From Monoplex corrugatus (Eukaryota; Mollusca; Gastropoda; Littorinimorpha; Ranellidae): DNA of 64,000 nucleotides. Under the pieces are notes generated by a model. That model was not told where the DNA came from. It made no database searches and was given only the letters and a program-made list of their open reading frames with translations. Positions 45,293 to 58,440 of the stretch are shown here, piece after piece (position 1 is the stretch's first letter; each line of letters begins with the position of its first letter). The DNA lies in the NCBI GenBank assembly GCA_030674185.1, contig CM060307.1, forward strand, positions 52,887,942 through 52,951,941, written 5' to 3'. The translations under genes and the position numbers were made by a program.

Positions 45293-46020
45293 GTTGGTGT
45301 ATAGACAGTGCAAAGTTCACGACCCACTATCTCCTCAGCGAAGCAGAGGAGGAAAAGCAAATAGCTGAACAATATTCAACAACTCAGTGCTGTTCAACAT
45401 GATCTCTTCCTTCAATGCACATGGAGTGTGTGCACATTGGATTTTATCAAATTTCATTCAAAATGTGACTTAGGAACTGATGCAATGACCTGACGGTGTA
45501 TTTTGTTAAAGACATTTTTCACCTGAAAATTTCTCTAATTATACTTGTACCGTTACTCAGCAACCATGAGGGTTAGACAGTTGAAATTTCAGCATGTTGT
45601 ACACCAATCTTTTAATATATGACCCGCCAAATTTAAAAACTTTTTTCATTTATTTGTACGAGAATGTTTCTCATCACCTATACAAATGGTGCATATCAGG
45701 GGAACAGCAAAGGACATAATCGTACATAGCGAGCGAGTTAATGAAGTTTACAAAATAACCTGAATAAAAGATTTACTTCAAACCATTTACATACAATTAT
45801 GATCAGATTGTGTCAGATAAATATAAAGCAAAATGCCCTCAATACCACATAATTTTCATTCTGAGGGTTCAGATGATTTTTCTTTCATTATCACTCCTGG
45901 TATTCAAAGACAAGCTCACAGGTGTATCACTGCAAGCCATAAATTCTCAGTTACGCAATGGTAGATAATTTTTTGGTAGTCTGTACACGAGGAAAACGGT
46001 AAATAAATAAAAAACTCAAC

Positions 46021-46023
<3 letters not shown>

Positions 46024-46053
<30 letters not shown>
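46024..46053 (+). repeat. Poly-A tract
   Basis: About 30 A in RBM45 intron 4. Confidence 0.9.
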
Positions 46054-46055
<2 letters not shown>

Positions 46056-46757
46056 AAATCACCCAAAATTAAAACTAAACCAAAGGGTTGAAATAAGAAT
46101 CAGCTAACAATTTCCAGCCATTCTGAGAAATACCCAGTTAAAAGTTTTCAACACACGCACACAGAAATAGTAATATCTAAATGCAGTCTTCCTGTTTTGT
46201 AAATCAAAGGCCAAGGATGTACACTTGGAATCATTTTGACGAATCTCCATGTTCACATTATGATGTGGCATTTGTTCTGCTTTCAGAAGACTGGCATACT
46301 TTTTCGTTTGTTTTGTTTGTTTGTTGCTCCCACCTCGGTGGCCTCGACCCCCACGCCAATCAGCCCAACTTCTCCAGGTCTATTTAATCAAAGTTACACT
46401 GCCAGAAGTCCATGGTGATGTCAAGCACCAATGGAGCCAGCACCAGAAGAGTCTCAGCACTGCTGCTGGGTCATTTCAGTGGATTAAAACAATGCCTGTT
46501 CTGATCCAACTTACTGAGGTCACTGCCCACTATGCCCTGTACTAATGACAGTAATTACTCAGCTGCAGATCTCTACCCCATGCAAGACCCTTTAGAAAGG
46601 AGACCACCACCACTGCCCCCCACAACAACCCCCACTAACTACTACAAAACCAATTATTTGTGAGACAACTGGTTCTGGTGCTAATACTTCAAAACAGCAA
46701 AAACTGTCGGTTTTTATGTCAATACAAATTAAAATGAACATATGGTTCTCTTTGCTT

Positions 46758-46832
46758 TGACTTCCTAAACCTTTGCACCAGCTTCCTGCAGAAACCTGGT
46801 GAAGCAGCTGGATAGTGTGAGGGAGTTAAATA
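46758..46832. repeat. Relic of MITE family A inner palindrome
   Basis: ACCAGCTTCCTGCAGAAACC and GGATAGTGTGAGGGAGTTAA match the inner arm region of family A, degenerate. Confidence 0.5.
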
Positions 46833-46879
46833 ATACAGTATAATATGGTAATTAAATAAAAGAAAGATAAGAGACTTAC

Positions 46880-47006
46880 TCTGGTTGCAGTTTTCATATG
46901 CAAGAGCAGCATGATATGCACGGTGATATTTGACATAGCCAAACCCTTTGCTCTCCCCTGAGGTGCGATCTCGAATAATTGTCACATGATCAAGATCGCC
47001 ATATTT
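46880..47006 (-). CDS. RBM45: RBM45 exon 4 (RRM2 core)
   Basis: Residues 127-168, KYGDLDHVTIIRDRTSGESK through KGFGYVKY to AYENCNQ. RNP1 is canonical. Acceptor TTTGTTTCAG, donor A|GTAAGT. LINE copy 2 occupies the intron upstream; a LINE-split MITE occupies the intron downstream. Confidence 0.93.
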
Positions 47007-47429
47007 CTGAAACAAATATGAATCATGAAGTCACATCAATCTTAAGTAATCATGCCATTATACTATAAACCACATGTATATATATTCTGAATGAGGTAAA
47101 CATTGGAATTTAAAGATATTACAATAGATGTGATAGTCCAGTTAATCTGAACCTCAGACTTCACACTGAAAGCCGAGTTTGACCCTGCCAGGGTTGCATC
47201 TGGTGGGTATAAAGTCAACACCGATGCAGGCTTGCTTGGGCCTGAATTTTCCTCTTTGTATATATACACACACAACATCAAGTGTGTACACTGAAGATCC
47301 TGTAAGTCATATCAGTGTTTGGTGGATTGTGGAAACATAAAAGTACCCACACATCAAGACTCATTTCACATGAAAATGGAGTAGGACTGCCTACATAGCA
47401 AAGTAACCCCCTAAAGACAAGACTATGCA

Positions 47430-50400
47430 GACTGGTGTGTAGTAGCATCTCATCCACATTGCATTTCTCGCTGAGACATGGCTTAACCCCCTTGGTCATG
47501 AACCCATGCGAGTCTCACTCCAACTGGTTACAGGCTTGCTTCTTTCCATCGCCCATCCCGAGGTGGTGGTATCGCCATCCTCTACAACGTCTCACTCGAT
47601 TCTCGCCTATCTTTCTCGCAATCTCTGCCTTTCTCACATCCTTCTTTTGAGCACGTTGAAGTATCCTTCCAATCCACCCCTCACCCCATCACCTTCTCCT
47701 GTGTCTATCGACCTCCACCTAGCTCTAACAACAAGCTCACCACATCCACGTTTCTCTCTGATTTTGACCAACTACTTGACCACTACTGCCCCTTACCTGG
47801 AAATCTCATCATTCTAGGTGACATCAATGTCCACCATGACAACACTAACCGTTATGACACGAGACATATCTGCAACTCGCTGTCCAATCACAATATGACG
47901 CAACACATTTCTGAACCAACCCATCAAAAAGGTCATACTCTTGACTGGATTTCTCGTGATCACCACAATTCAGCCACTGACAACTGCTTAGTTCTTTCTA
48001 CCCGTCTGACTTCAGCCGTTCCATCTGACCACTCTGCAATTCTCTGTTCTCTTGACATTTCTCCTCCTTCCCGTACCAAGCGCACAGTAACTCGACGCAA
48101 TCTCAAATCTATCGACCTCTCCACTTTTTCATCTGATGCTTCTCGTCTCCTTTCTGAAAAGTCACATAACCTTGCCGATGAATTCGATACTGCTCTCCAC
48201 CATCTTCTGGACACTCATGCTCCAGCCACAACCCGTCTTTTACCTGACCGCCACCCCCTACCCCCTGGCTCACTCATGAGATTGCCTGTGCCAAACTGTC
48301 CGCCGCAGAGCAGAGTGTCGCTGGCGCAAATCTAAACTCACTGTTGTGTTCATAAGCAACTTTTCCAAGCCTCTAGAACAAAAGTATCCACCCTCATTGC
48401 ATCTGCAAAAACAAGCTTTTTCCAAACCAAAATCGTGAAAGACTCGTCTTCAAAAGAACTCTTTACAACCATGAATCATCTCCTTGGCACACGGAAGGAT
48501 TTACCTCTCCCAACAAAACACATTACTGAAGAACTCCCATCTGTACTCACCACCAAAATACAAACTCTTCGTGACAAGCTTGACAGGACACCCTGTCAAC
48601 CCTGCCCACCTGACCTTTCCTTCTCTGGCACACCTCTTACTACTTTTACCCCCGTCTCACAAGAAGAAATCCTCAATACAATCAGATCCATTGTCGTTCA
48701 AAACCTGCGAACTGGATCCTCTTCCAGGTTTTCTCTACTCCGACTTTCTCCCTTCTCTCCTCCCATTCATCACTGACATCATCAATACTTCTCTTCAAAC
48801 TGGAACTGTTCCGGATTCTTTCAAGTCTACTATCGTTCACCCTCTCCTCAAGAAATACAATTTAGATCCTAATGAACTGAAAAACTACCGGCCTATTTCT
48901 AATCTCTCTTTCTAGTCGAAACTCCTTGAAAAAGTTGTCCTCAACCAGCTGAACTCTCATCTGTCTGCCAATAATCTCCTCAATCCTTTCCAGTCAGCCT
49001 ACTGCCAGTACCACAGCACTGAAACTGCCCTTACTGCACATTCTCAACAATCTGCTCCTTGCAACTGATACTGGCAAAGTCTCTCTCCTCACATTCCTTG
49101 ATCTGTCTGCAGCCTTTGATACCATTGATCATGGTATTCTCCTCTCTAGACTCCATCATATTTTTGGCATCTCTGACACTGCTCTCTCTTGGTTCACTTC
49201 ATATCTATCAAACAGAAAACAAACTGTTCTCATCAATGGTACTTACTCTCAACCTGCATACCTGACCTGTGGTGTTCCACAAGGATCTGTCCTTGGCCCT
49301 GTTCTTTTCATTCTTTACACCTCCCCCCTGTCCACCATCATCAACTTCCACTCTATAAAACACCACTTCTATGCTGATGACACCCAACTTCAAGACAGTG
49401 ACTCACCTGACAATGTAAGGCACCTCTTGACTCGCACTACTGACTGTTACTCGGACATTAAGAATTGGATGACATATAATAAACTTCAGCTTAACGAAGA
49501 CAAGACAGAAGCTATCCTCATTGGCATCCATCAGAAACTTTCTCAGCTGCCTCCTCTTTCTCTCCCGTTATGTAACACATCAATCCCAATTTCTGATTCA
49601 GCTAAGAACTTTGGTGTCTACCTTGACTCTACCCTCTCCATGAACAACTTTGTTTCTCGAACTGCCAGATCTTGCTACTATCACCTCCATCGTATAAGCC
49701 TGATCAGGAAGTATCTTTCTGCAGAAACAACTGCAAAACTCGTTCTCTCCTTCATAATGTCTCGCATGGACTATTGCAATTCACTCCTGTCTGGTCTTCC
49801 TGCCTCCACCATTCACATCCTACAGTGCATTCAAAACAATACTGCGCGCCTTGTACTCAAAAAGAAAAAAGCTGACCACATCTCCCTTCTCCTGGCACAA
49901 CTTCATTGGCTCCCTGTATCAAAGTGCATACAGTACAAACTAGACACCATCTGCTACAAAAGCCTCAATGACGCAACCCCCGATTACCTGTCAAGCCTAT
50001 TTGAGATCTATGTTCCCTCACATACCCTCCGCTCTGCCTCCGATCCTCTGACTTTTCGCATTCGACGTGCTAAACTCAATACCTATGGTCCACGTGCCTT
50101 CTCTGTTTCTGGTCCACTCTCCTGGAACAAACTTCCTCTCTCAGTCCGTCAGCAACCTACTTTTGTCTCCTTCAAGTCCGCTCTCAAAACTCACCTTTTC
50201 TCCTCTGCATAAAATCCTGACCTCACTCAACCCCCACTGCAGCCTGTCTCCACTCGGTGTGGAGCCACATTGTAATATAGTATATTTGTATATAATATGT
50301 TTTCTATAATTTTCCATTGCTTTTTCTTCTATTTACCCATTTATAGCCATGTGTATGTGTGTGTGTGCATGCGTATGTGTATGTTCAGTGCTTAGATTTG

Positions 50401-50460
50401 ATTTTTATCAATATTTTGCGCTATATTAATATTGTAATGTAATTATTATTGTAATTATTG
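47430..50460 (+). mobile_element. CR1-like LINE copy 2, longest copy
   Basis: It runs from the AETWL box of the APE endonuclease (about 47470) through LGDINVHHD and SDHSAI, the RT, a GT-containing 3' UTR (50347-50390) and the tail TGCTTAGATTTGATT...TTTTGCGCTATATTAATATTG. Antisense in RBM45 intron 3. It lacks the 5' UTR and any ORF1. Confidence 0.9.
47470..50212 (+). pseudogene. Endonuclease-reverse transcriptase ORF2 relic of LINE copy 2
   Basis: The endonuclease shows AETWL, LGDINVH and SDHSAILC. The RT shows [40 protein letters not shown] and FYADDTQL (about 49365-49388). The last 261 residues (49427-50212) are open. A TAG near 48914 and several shifts break the rest. It is the best template in the window for comparing copies 1 and 3. 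Confidence 0.88.
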
Positions 50461-50469
50461 TGGCCAAAA

Positions 50470-53280
50470 CAACCGAACAAATGTGCATATATGCATCTAA
50501 GAAAACACTGCTTGGAATCGGGAGAATAAAATTGCCCCATAATGCTAATACTAGATAGTGAGGCAATCAAGACCTCAACTTTTCTCAAGACCAGCATAAG
50601 GATTAGGTCCATCTTCTCTATATCCTCCCTACAAAGGTCAGGTCAGTCACAGCCTGGTGGACTGCAGCTCTACCTCTATTCAAACCAGGCTTTTCTTTTA
50701 ATAACTAAAACCGATTAACACAAACAAAAGAATGTTGGTCAGTGTATATAAAATGCACAAACACAGTTGGGTGTGATGAAAGAGCTCACTCTGTCACAAT
50801 TTTATGATACAAAAAGTACAACTATGGTAAGCCATGATTTTTGGCAAATCAGTGGGTGGAGGAAGACCACTGAGGAACACATTTTGAAGTTTCATACGTG
50901 CCTGAAGTTAGAATGAATATAATCACTGTTACTTAGCTGAGGAATGTACAAAATGAACTAAAACTGAAAACGACTGTATAGTTATGTTTGTGCGTTAATA
51001 CCTGTGAAATGCAGTTGACGGTTTTAACATCCACGATCAATTTAACAAACCATGTATTTGAAAAGAGTTGTTGCTTAAGTTCAAAAGAGGAGCCCTAAAC
51101 CATGACCAAATTGAAAGTAAAAATAAATTTCACTTTAGTCCAAATCTGCAACTAACTGGAAGAGTTACTACTGCCTCAGTTTTACGCAGTCGTACATTAA
51201 TTTTTCATTTCCAAATTCTTCACTTCCTCTAGTTCTACCGGTTATGTTGACATCTACTGGTGAGATGAATATTTACATACTTTCAGTTTAACTGCTCTGA
51301 GTCCAAACAAAATTCTCAGCTGTACATAATTATGCATACTGTCTGCATTCCTGTTAAAACTTGGAATAGTGGTTACTAACAAGGGACAAGATCTGTCTCA
51401 CTGAATAGACTGCAAACTGAAACTGTTCCCAAACTTGCTGCCAAATTACCTCAAACTCTGTCTGCAATTCCTTTTCCTTCAGATGTTTAGGGCAAACCAC
51501 AAAGAGGCGTACAAGTTTCTCATCTTCACGAGGATCTCTAGTTGAGCCATCTCTCTTGCTGTTGGCCACCACCACCTATGAAAGCAATAAGATCATCAAA
51601 TCAAATGCAAAGTTGTGATCTAAATCTAACAACAACAACAACAAAAAGATGGATCCAAACTAATACTTTAATGCGTTCTGCCTGAATTCAGGCAAAAAGA
51701 CGGGTGAAGAAGGAAAAGATACAAGGCAGACACACCTGCTACATATAATCTAAAATCCTTGTTGAAACACATCTGTCTTCACAGGCAATGATGTACACAG
51801 GAATCAATCTAAATCAATCTCTCTTTTATAAAGGAAGACAAATTTAAAAAAGAAGAAATATAACAGTAGTTAGCTGAACACAGTATGGTTTTTGATAACT
51901 TTTTGTCACTGACAGAGAATAAAAATTTACAGTTTACAATGGGACAACCCAAGTATTACAGTTTACACACTCAGTTTAATTTACAGTAACGCAAAACTAT
52001 GAAGTTTATAGAAATCAGTTTGGTACTTTACAAATAGTACTACGTCCACGAGATATCTCAACTGTTCTGGATATCTTTTCCAGGCCTGTAGAAGATTAAA
52101 AATTTCATCTAACCAGCTGGGCCAGTGGATTTTAAAATCTACTACTGTACTGTACCGGAAATATGAAATTTTCTCTAGCCCAGCATTTTCTCCTTCAAAA
52201 TAGTAAAAATTCACAGTCCTTTGAATGCCAATGAGTACAATCGCAGTATGTATTGCACAAAGATAAGTCTGTCTGAAGTTTGTTCAAGAGGGAATCATCG
52301 CACTCAGATAATTCCATATGTGCTTCACCCGTATCTGTCAGCAATCATCTGGCAGACACCCTGAGCCAACACAAAACCTATGCGCTGTCAAGGTCTTAAA
52401 ATGGTGAAGGAAGAGAGGGATCCATTAAACACTAAGCTGACATCACCAAAATGATGAAAAATTAAGATGGGCAGCAAAGAAGCCAGTTCTTAATGTTGTG
52501 CTCTGGGATTGGCTGTTCACCTATCTGGCTACCTCATGTCAGTGGGCAAATTGCAGCCCTGATATGTGAATTCATTTGTCAGCAAAATAAGCCACTGTCA
52601 TAACAAACAAGCAATCAAGTGTTACCTTCCAGAATAGGTATCTCAAAATATCACACATGCTAAAATTGAAATTGGTATTCTAATGTCTCAACATAAAATA
52701 CACTTTTGAACATTCATCAGACTAACAGCATCTAAACAGTCAATGTACATTTATGAGAAAAGAAACATGTGTTCACCATTCCCATGTATTAATGACATTA
52801 GATAAAACTTACACTTACTGATGAATGTATGTCTTCTGATATGCAAATTATGCCCACATACTCGATGCGCATGATTTCTTACTAACTACTGTTTGAATAA
52901 CTGTGGGGTTGGGATACTCATCACATTTTGAAAAAAACAAATTGTTATGCCAACTTATGGCCAATTCTTTTGTGATGTGTCTACAGATAGTGTGTTGGAA
53001 AACTGAAACAGAGACAAACAAGACACAAGCATTCCACTCTATACTGTTCATTCCCACATACACACCATATGTGATTCTGACTCATCTGCCAGCATATTTA
53101 CACACCTCCGGCAACAGGGCAACTGTCTTTTGCCAGATCTGCTTTATGAAGTAACTATGTTTATGCAATACAATCTAGATCAGTCTTGTTCCCACATCTA
53201 TCAAAATAAAAGCGAACCTATAATTTATAATCCTTGTTCCCATGCCTAACAAAAGATAACAATCATAAATATATACAACA
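50470..53280. other. RBM45 intronic DNA without a recognised element
   Basis: Apart from exon 3 (51450-51575) I see no supportable feature here. Confidence 0.5.
51450..51575 (-). CDS. RBM45: RBM45 exon 3 (linker and RRM2 start)
   Basis: Residues 85-126. It begins VVVANSKRDG, has an acidic linker (RDPREDEKL) and RNP2 of RRM2 (LFVVCP), then the KEKELQTEFE helix. Acceptor TTTCATAG, donor GAG|GTAATT, phase 0 at both ends. Confidence 0.9.
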
Positions 53281-53285
53281 CCTAC

Positions 53286-53383
53286 TTTCAATGGTTTTGG
53301 CTGTCCTGGCATGGCACGTCCATTCATCTCCTCCATGGCCAGTAATGCTTCTGAAGTCTTGCTGAACTTGATGTAAACAATGC
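53286..53383 (-). CDS. RBM45: RBM45 exon 2 (RRM1, second half)
   Basis: Residues 52-84, GIVYIKFSKTSEALLAMEEM to QPKPLK. It carries RNP1 and the second RRM1 helix. The acceptor is GTGTGCAG; the donor chosen is AAA|GTAGGT because it alone keeps phase with exon 3. A GTG four bases further is a rival donor that would shift frame. Confidence 0.9.
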
Positions 53384-54118
53384 CTGCACACATAGCAAGT
53401 TAAGAGACACACAATGATTTAGTAAATGCTACAATCTGACAAAATTGAAAAAAAAAGGTGTCACAGCTGAACATAAGACTAGAGACAAAGCTCCTACTTT
53501 TTCATTTGCACAGATCAAGGTCTGGATCAAAAAAGATAAAAACGTCAACCGACTTTAGTTTAATCATCAAACCTGTGAATGGGCAGATTTCTTCCTGTTC
53601 AGGGTAGAGGAAAGCAAAACAGTCAGGGTGATAAGATGTGCACCAACTTCGTCATGCTGGCCCTGAGATTAGTGAGAAAATGTAAAGTCTCTATCAATAG
53701 TATCATGTCATTCCCCTCTGACATCAGTGCTGGGGTAACATTTACTTTGGAAATCAACTACTGCAGTGCTTTTTTTTATATCTCCATTTTAAAGAAAAAT
53801 GTAAGATTATTTCATATCAACTGGAGAGGTGAGTGTGCACATGTGTGTGCTTGCATTTGTGCATATATGTCTATGATAAAAATGTCCACACATGATTTCT
53901 TCAACTCTTTATGGACAGATCATTACAAAAATTTGGTCAAAAGTGTGGATAACTGATAAGTCATGAAGGTGTTTTGAAAGGTATCATGTGAAGACCAAAG
54001 TCACAAAGATCAAAGAAATGCTTTTTGAAATCAGTGCTTTCTGAGACAGGAATGTAGATAACATTTTCTCGGGAGCTACTGACAATATTCAAAATCTGTT
54101 TTCATTATTGTGACAGTC

Positions 54119-55171
54119 TTAACTCTTATTGTCCGGTAAGGGTTTTAAGTCTGGCTGAAGGCTTTGCACTATGCGAACTGTCAAAGAGGGGGCAGGTAAG
54201 TAAAACGATGGTAACTTTTTTTGTATCCAACCTACAACAAACATTTTGGTATGCCCATGTTTAGAATAAAATTGTGCATCTTGTGAATAATATTACATTG
54301 ATATTATTGTCATACTGAGATAATTAGAAAAGCTAATTACAGACACACATTTTACAGCACAGACAAAAAAAGTTATATGGTTGATACTCAGAGTGGTGTA
54401 ACTGATCAGGTAATCCTTGTACATCCAAACTCATGAAAAAAAGGTGTTCCTTGACATCCCAGCAACGAGTTCACCACCAAAAAAAAATGTCATTGTTGCT
54501 TTATTTTGATGCTTTTCACCTCTAACTGACTTCAGGTCACACGCCCAAAAACGACAAAAACCAGACATTTTAGCTGAATACACATGTCACAACTTGTTCG
54601 TGAGTTTTCTTTTCTATAGTGGCTGCAAATTTTCTAGTGTAGAACCATAATCTGATGCAAAAATAATTAACAACCTCTAAAAAAAAAAGTGTGCGCTCAT
54701 CTATGGACTTTTTCACTGATTATATGATGTTAGCTGAGTTTCTGAAAGTCGTCATTTCTTTGAAGAAGGCCCTGCTGAAGTGTCACCACCATCCAAAGAA
54801 ACCAACTCATCATTTGAGCGTTAGAAAATTTCTCATCACTGTCACTGATATTATTGCTATTACTATTATCCAGTGTTTCTTGAAACAATCTTATCGCCTG
54901 CTCAGCAGTCAGTCTCATAGGGCGCCGCCCACCCGATGCCATGACAAATCAAAACAGAGCACAAGATGCAAAAAACAACAACTTCAAATTACTTCACTAG
55001 TACAGACAAGCGTGAAATGAAAGCAGAAATATCTATTGCCATAAAGCAAGTCGTAAAGCTGGCTGATGTTGGAAAAGTAGTGACTCGCAATCGAGATGTC
55101 CGGTAAGCTCGCCGGCCAGTCAGGTTGGACGGAAAGCCAACTGAGTCGGCTTGCCGGACAATAAGAGTTAA
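54119..55171 (-). mobile_element. piggyBac-type derivative with N-terminal remnant, family F
   Basis: TTAA with near-perfect 18-bp inverted ends CTCTTATTGTCCGGTAAG / CTTGCCGGACAATAAGAG, 1053 bp, in RBM45 intron 1. The coding remnant is on the minus strand and no DDE core is present. Confidence 0.83.
54730..54942 (-). CDS. N-terminal piggyBac transposase-like fragment
   Basis: 70 residues beginning MASGGRRPMRLTAEQAIRLF, then NSNSNNISDSDEKFSN. The basic start, TAEQAI helix and DS run resemble N-termini of piggyBac transposases; it ends without a catalytic domain. The family call leans on the TTAA ends. Confidence 0.5.
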   Translation of the reverse strand: MASGGRRPMRLTAEQAIRLFQETLDNSNSNNISDSDEKFSNAQMMSWFLWMVVTLQQGLLQRNDDFQKLS

Positions 55172-55199
55172 AGTCTACCACTGCCTTCAAAGCCTGTTT

Positions 55200-57160
55200 C
55201 ATTTCAACCTAAGCTCTTTCAAGGTCACGAGACTGATTTAATTTTAAGAGCTTGCTGATGACATTGTGTCAAACAGGGTGTCAAACAGAAATGGTCAAAA
55301 ATTTTAAAAACTGACTTTCTGTGTAACTTGAAAAAATGTTATGGAATTAGACCTAATTTCTTCTTTACCATACCACACATGTACCTATCAATGCGCAACT
55401 GCTTGGCCTCGGCAGTGAAGAGAATATCACATTACATCAGAAGTGTGGTTTTGAGCATCTTCAACTTCAAACAGAAGCTCAAACTAATCTTACTTCTAAT
55501 GAATCAATTTATCAATTTCATGCTCAAGGACAACTTCACTTTCATCACTCTGGCTGTCCATGTTTGAAGACCTAACAGTGTGTGATGTAAAGAATAATTA
55601 TATGTATAAACATAGATCTACATGACAGCTTTCTTTGGTCTTCATCTCGAAGTGAGACGATAATTACAGGATGATGTCGTTTTGAAGGTTCCTGCACCTT
55701 CAGAAATGTACCTTACAACTACAAACTTGACCTTTTCATGAAAAATTTGAATTTAAGCAACAGCTCGTTTCGTTTTCCATTACAAGACAGAAGACCATCT
55801 CTTGTAACAAATTAAGGTTTTTTATTCTTTCTCACAAGATAGATCAAGGCATATTGAAATGAAGGTAAGCATAGATCTAATTCTATTTGGCTTTAATTTA
55901 AATTCTTTTATTTTTTTAATTTGACAATTGACTGGATAAAGTTTGTAACAATTCACAGGCCACAGACACTATCCAAAGCTTTCATTTTGCCTTTGTCTGC
56001 TGCAACCATGAAAACATATATGTACACTACAGATCTAGAACTATTAGTATTACTCATATTCAGTACACATGTATTCTCTCTCAGGCCCTCTCAGTGTGTG
56101 CACCTGTACATCGGCATACGTGTAATTGAAAAGATACACTATCCTTACTACCAGCTGAATTTTTAATTCAAAATTGCAATATGAACTTTCCAGATGAGCA
56201 AGTTATAAACCAATTCAGTCTGTGAATCTTTTTTTCCCCTCAGAACAGCTTAATTAGTAATTAATCTGTAATCTCTAGTCTTAATAAAGACTCATTTCTA
56301 TGTTACCAGGAAACTTTTTTTTTTTCAGTGAAATATTCAAACAATTTTCATGTCTATTTTTAAGGGGTTTTATACTACCATCACAGGCTCTCAATTTTTT
56401 ATTTTGATTAATCAATATGAATATATTTACATCACATATATATCTATACACACATGTATATGATATATAATGATATACATAGGCCTACATATCACTTATA
56501 ATTATAAACATCTGTATATAAAAACCAAGAGGTATTTAATAAATACACAGGTTGACAACTTCTTAAAGGTGGTTGTTCATGAAAAACTGTAATTAATTGA
56601 TTATTACATAAAGATTCAGCCTAATGGTATTGAATAACTGTTGTAATTTATCATTATAATTATCTTGAGGCTTTACTCAACAATTTTCAAGTAAGAAATT
56701 TGATGATTTTGGAAACTGTAAAGATTTTAGGAATCTCAATTAATTTTCGCTTTAGCCAGTTGAGGCCATTAATGAATTAATTCCTAATAAATACAAAAAC
56801 CCAGAGATTCATGAAAGTTGTAATGATCTTGGCTAAACAAAGACCTTTCTATGGATACTTGATTTTTTTCAATCGGTTCAGTCGTTCCAAAGTTATGGTG
56901 CTTTTTGTGATGAAACGGCACATACGCGGTCACAGTTTTTGTTATGTAGGCCCTAATCCAATGAAGGAAAACTTCGAAAATTTAATTATTCAAAAAATCA
57001 TAACTTTCGTCACAGATAATCAATCAAAGAACTTTTTATACCATTTTAAAGTTCTTTTTTTGCTCTTTTCAATGATGGTAATTGCATATTTATTAAAAAT
57101 ATTTGAAATTTTTTGTAACATACCTACAATCATATAGCCTAGCACTGGGTAAAACCGAGC
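55200..57160. other. RBM45 intron 1 stretch, AT-rich, nothing recognised
   Basis: I see no repeat boundary or coding signal that I can support. Confidence 0.5.
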
Positions 57161-57208
57161 ACCAAACCAGAATCGGTATAATGAAAAGATAGCACAGCTG
57201 AACTGCTC

Positions 57209-57256
57209 ACGTCACGGCCCACGACGTCACGGCATGCACAAAGGGGACGACGTCAC
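57209..57256. promoter_or_regulatory. Three CRE-like ACGTCAC motifs in RBM45 intron 1
   Basis: ACGTCAC occurs at 57209-57215, 57224-57230 and 57250-57256; the last two lie in a short direct repeat ending CATGCACAAAG. They are about 310 bp inside the gene from exon 1. CREB/ATF binding is inference from the motif. Confidence 0.35.
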
Positions 57257-57563
57257 AGCATGCACAAAGACTATCAGTATCACTATTTTACGTGGCACGA
57301 GATCGGTTATCAGATGGGCTGCACAAAAGGCAATGTGGCAAAAAAACATTTCACACGATATAGAGTTACGCAAACACAAACAGACACGGGTTCCAGATAA
57401 GCTGCGATCTTGTTTTAGTTCTTTTCGGAAACGAACTGAAATAAAACCAAACCAAAGAAATCAATAGGCCTTTAGAATGCTCTCAAAGGACGCCGGTCTT
57501 GCTGCGAGACCGAGAAGTGAGCTCGTGCTAGAATAGATATTTTCTTTTTCTCCGTTTTCTTAC

Positions 57564-57717
57564 CTCGGTCTTCATTTGTCCGTTTATCTTTTACGATCCA
57601 AATGTCATCCACCTTCCCGAATTCGCCAAACTTGTCGCGAAATTCTTTTTCTGTTGTTCCCTTTTGACACAAAATAAACAGACGGCTGTGAGGTGGGTCT
57701 TCTGAACGGAACGCCAT
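57564..57717 (-). CDS. RBM45: RBM45 exon 1 (RRM1, first half)
   Basis: It starts with the ATG at 57717 and encodes residues 1-51, from MAFRSEDPPHSRLFILC to KDKRTNEDR. It contains RNP2 (LFILCQ), the FRDKFGEFG helix and the DIWIVKDKRT strand typical of RBM45 RRM1. The donor is G|GTAAGAAA. The exon ends one base into a codon. This is the first ATG compatible with RRM1, and the length before RNP2 is short but complete. Confidence 0.93.
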
Positions 57718-57870
57718 GTTGATTAGGAAATGACGTTTATGCCTAACTAACTAAAGGGACGCAATCAATGGTTTAAGCCTCGCAAGCTGAAGTACTCTTC
57801 GAAGGCATGCGTCTCAAGAACAAGAATTAGAACAATAAGCCCATATACATTTTCATTTTCGAGGGTAGAT
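57718..57870 (-). promoter_or_regulatory. RBM45 5' UTR and presumed promoter region
   Basis: The sequence directly upstream of the ATG. No TATA box is evident. The ATG context on the transcript is AACATGG, with A at -3 and G at +4, a good initiation context. The transcription start cannot be placed. Confidence 0.4.
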
Positions 57871-58147
57871 GCAAAAGTGCAGTAATGCTATTTTACAACC
57901 AGCTCTCGCCCATGAATGGTCTACGCTAATACTTTATAACTGCATGGATAGTCTACATTATTACTGCACAGAACCGTATCAGGGCTATAACCATTTCAAA
58001 AAGTACACATCTGGCTGCAAAGAACAAAACTGGAAAAAAAAAATAAAGTACGCATATCACTGCACATAATCTAAGGATATGCCCTTGGCGTTGATCAGTC
58101 CTTCCAATCCATCACCAGAAGGTTTCAAAAACAAACCTGAATACAAA

Positions 58148-58440
58148 TGTGAACATAACTAAGGGCACTAAAGCATACATTAAAAAATGGCCTACATTGC
58201 CTATAATTGCTCCTACACAGTACATTTCCTTAGAGCCAAACATGCAGTCAATACATGTACCCAGTTATCAGTTATAAGAAAAAGTGTGTAAGGTTTTATA
58301 GAACACATACTGTCAATGGACCAGCAAGGCATAAAATGATGGGAGAGATGACAGAAAGCAATAGACGAAGGAAGAAACAAAGAGAGTGACAAAAGGAGGA
58401 AATTTCTTGCACAGAATTTCCAGAAAGTGGGGACAAATTT
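58148..58440 (+). repeat. Dispersed repeat of about 290 bp, copy 2
   Basis: Partner of 12195-12485. It runs up to the point where the RTE coding region begins. Confidence 0.75.

Larger units (their letters stand above)
43994..45741. mobile_element. TTAA-flanked MITE, family B copy B2, split by a LINE
   Basis: Left part 43994-44194 and right part 45293-45741 align with B1 (22305-22935). Ends TTAA-CTCTCTCACTAC and TAGCGAGCGAG-TTAA. The insert is LINE copy 3. Confidence 0.88.
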
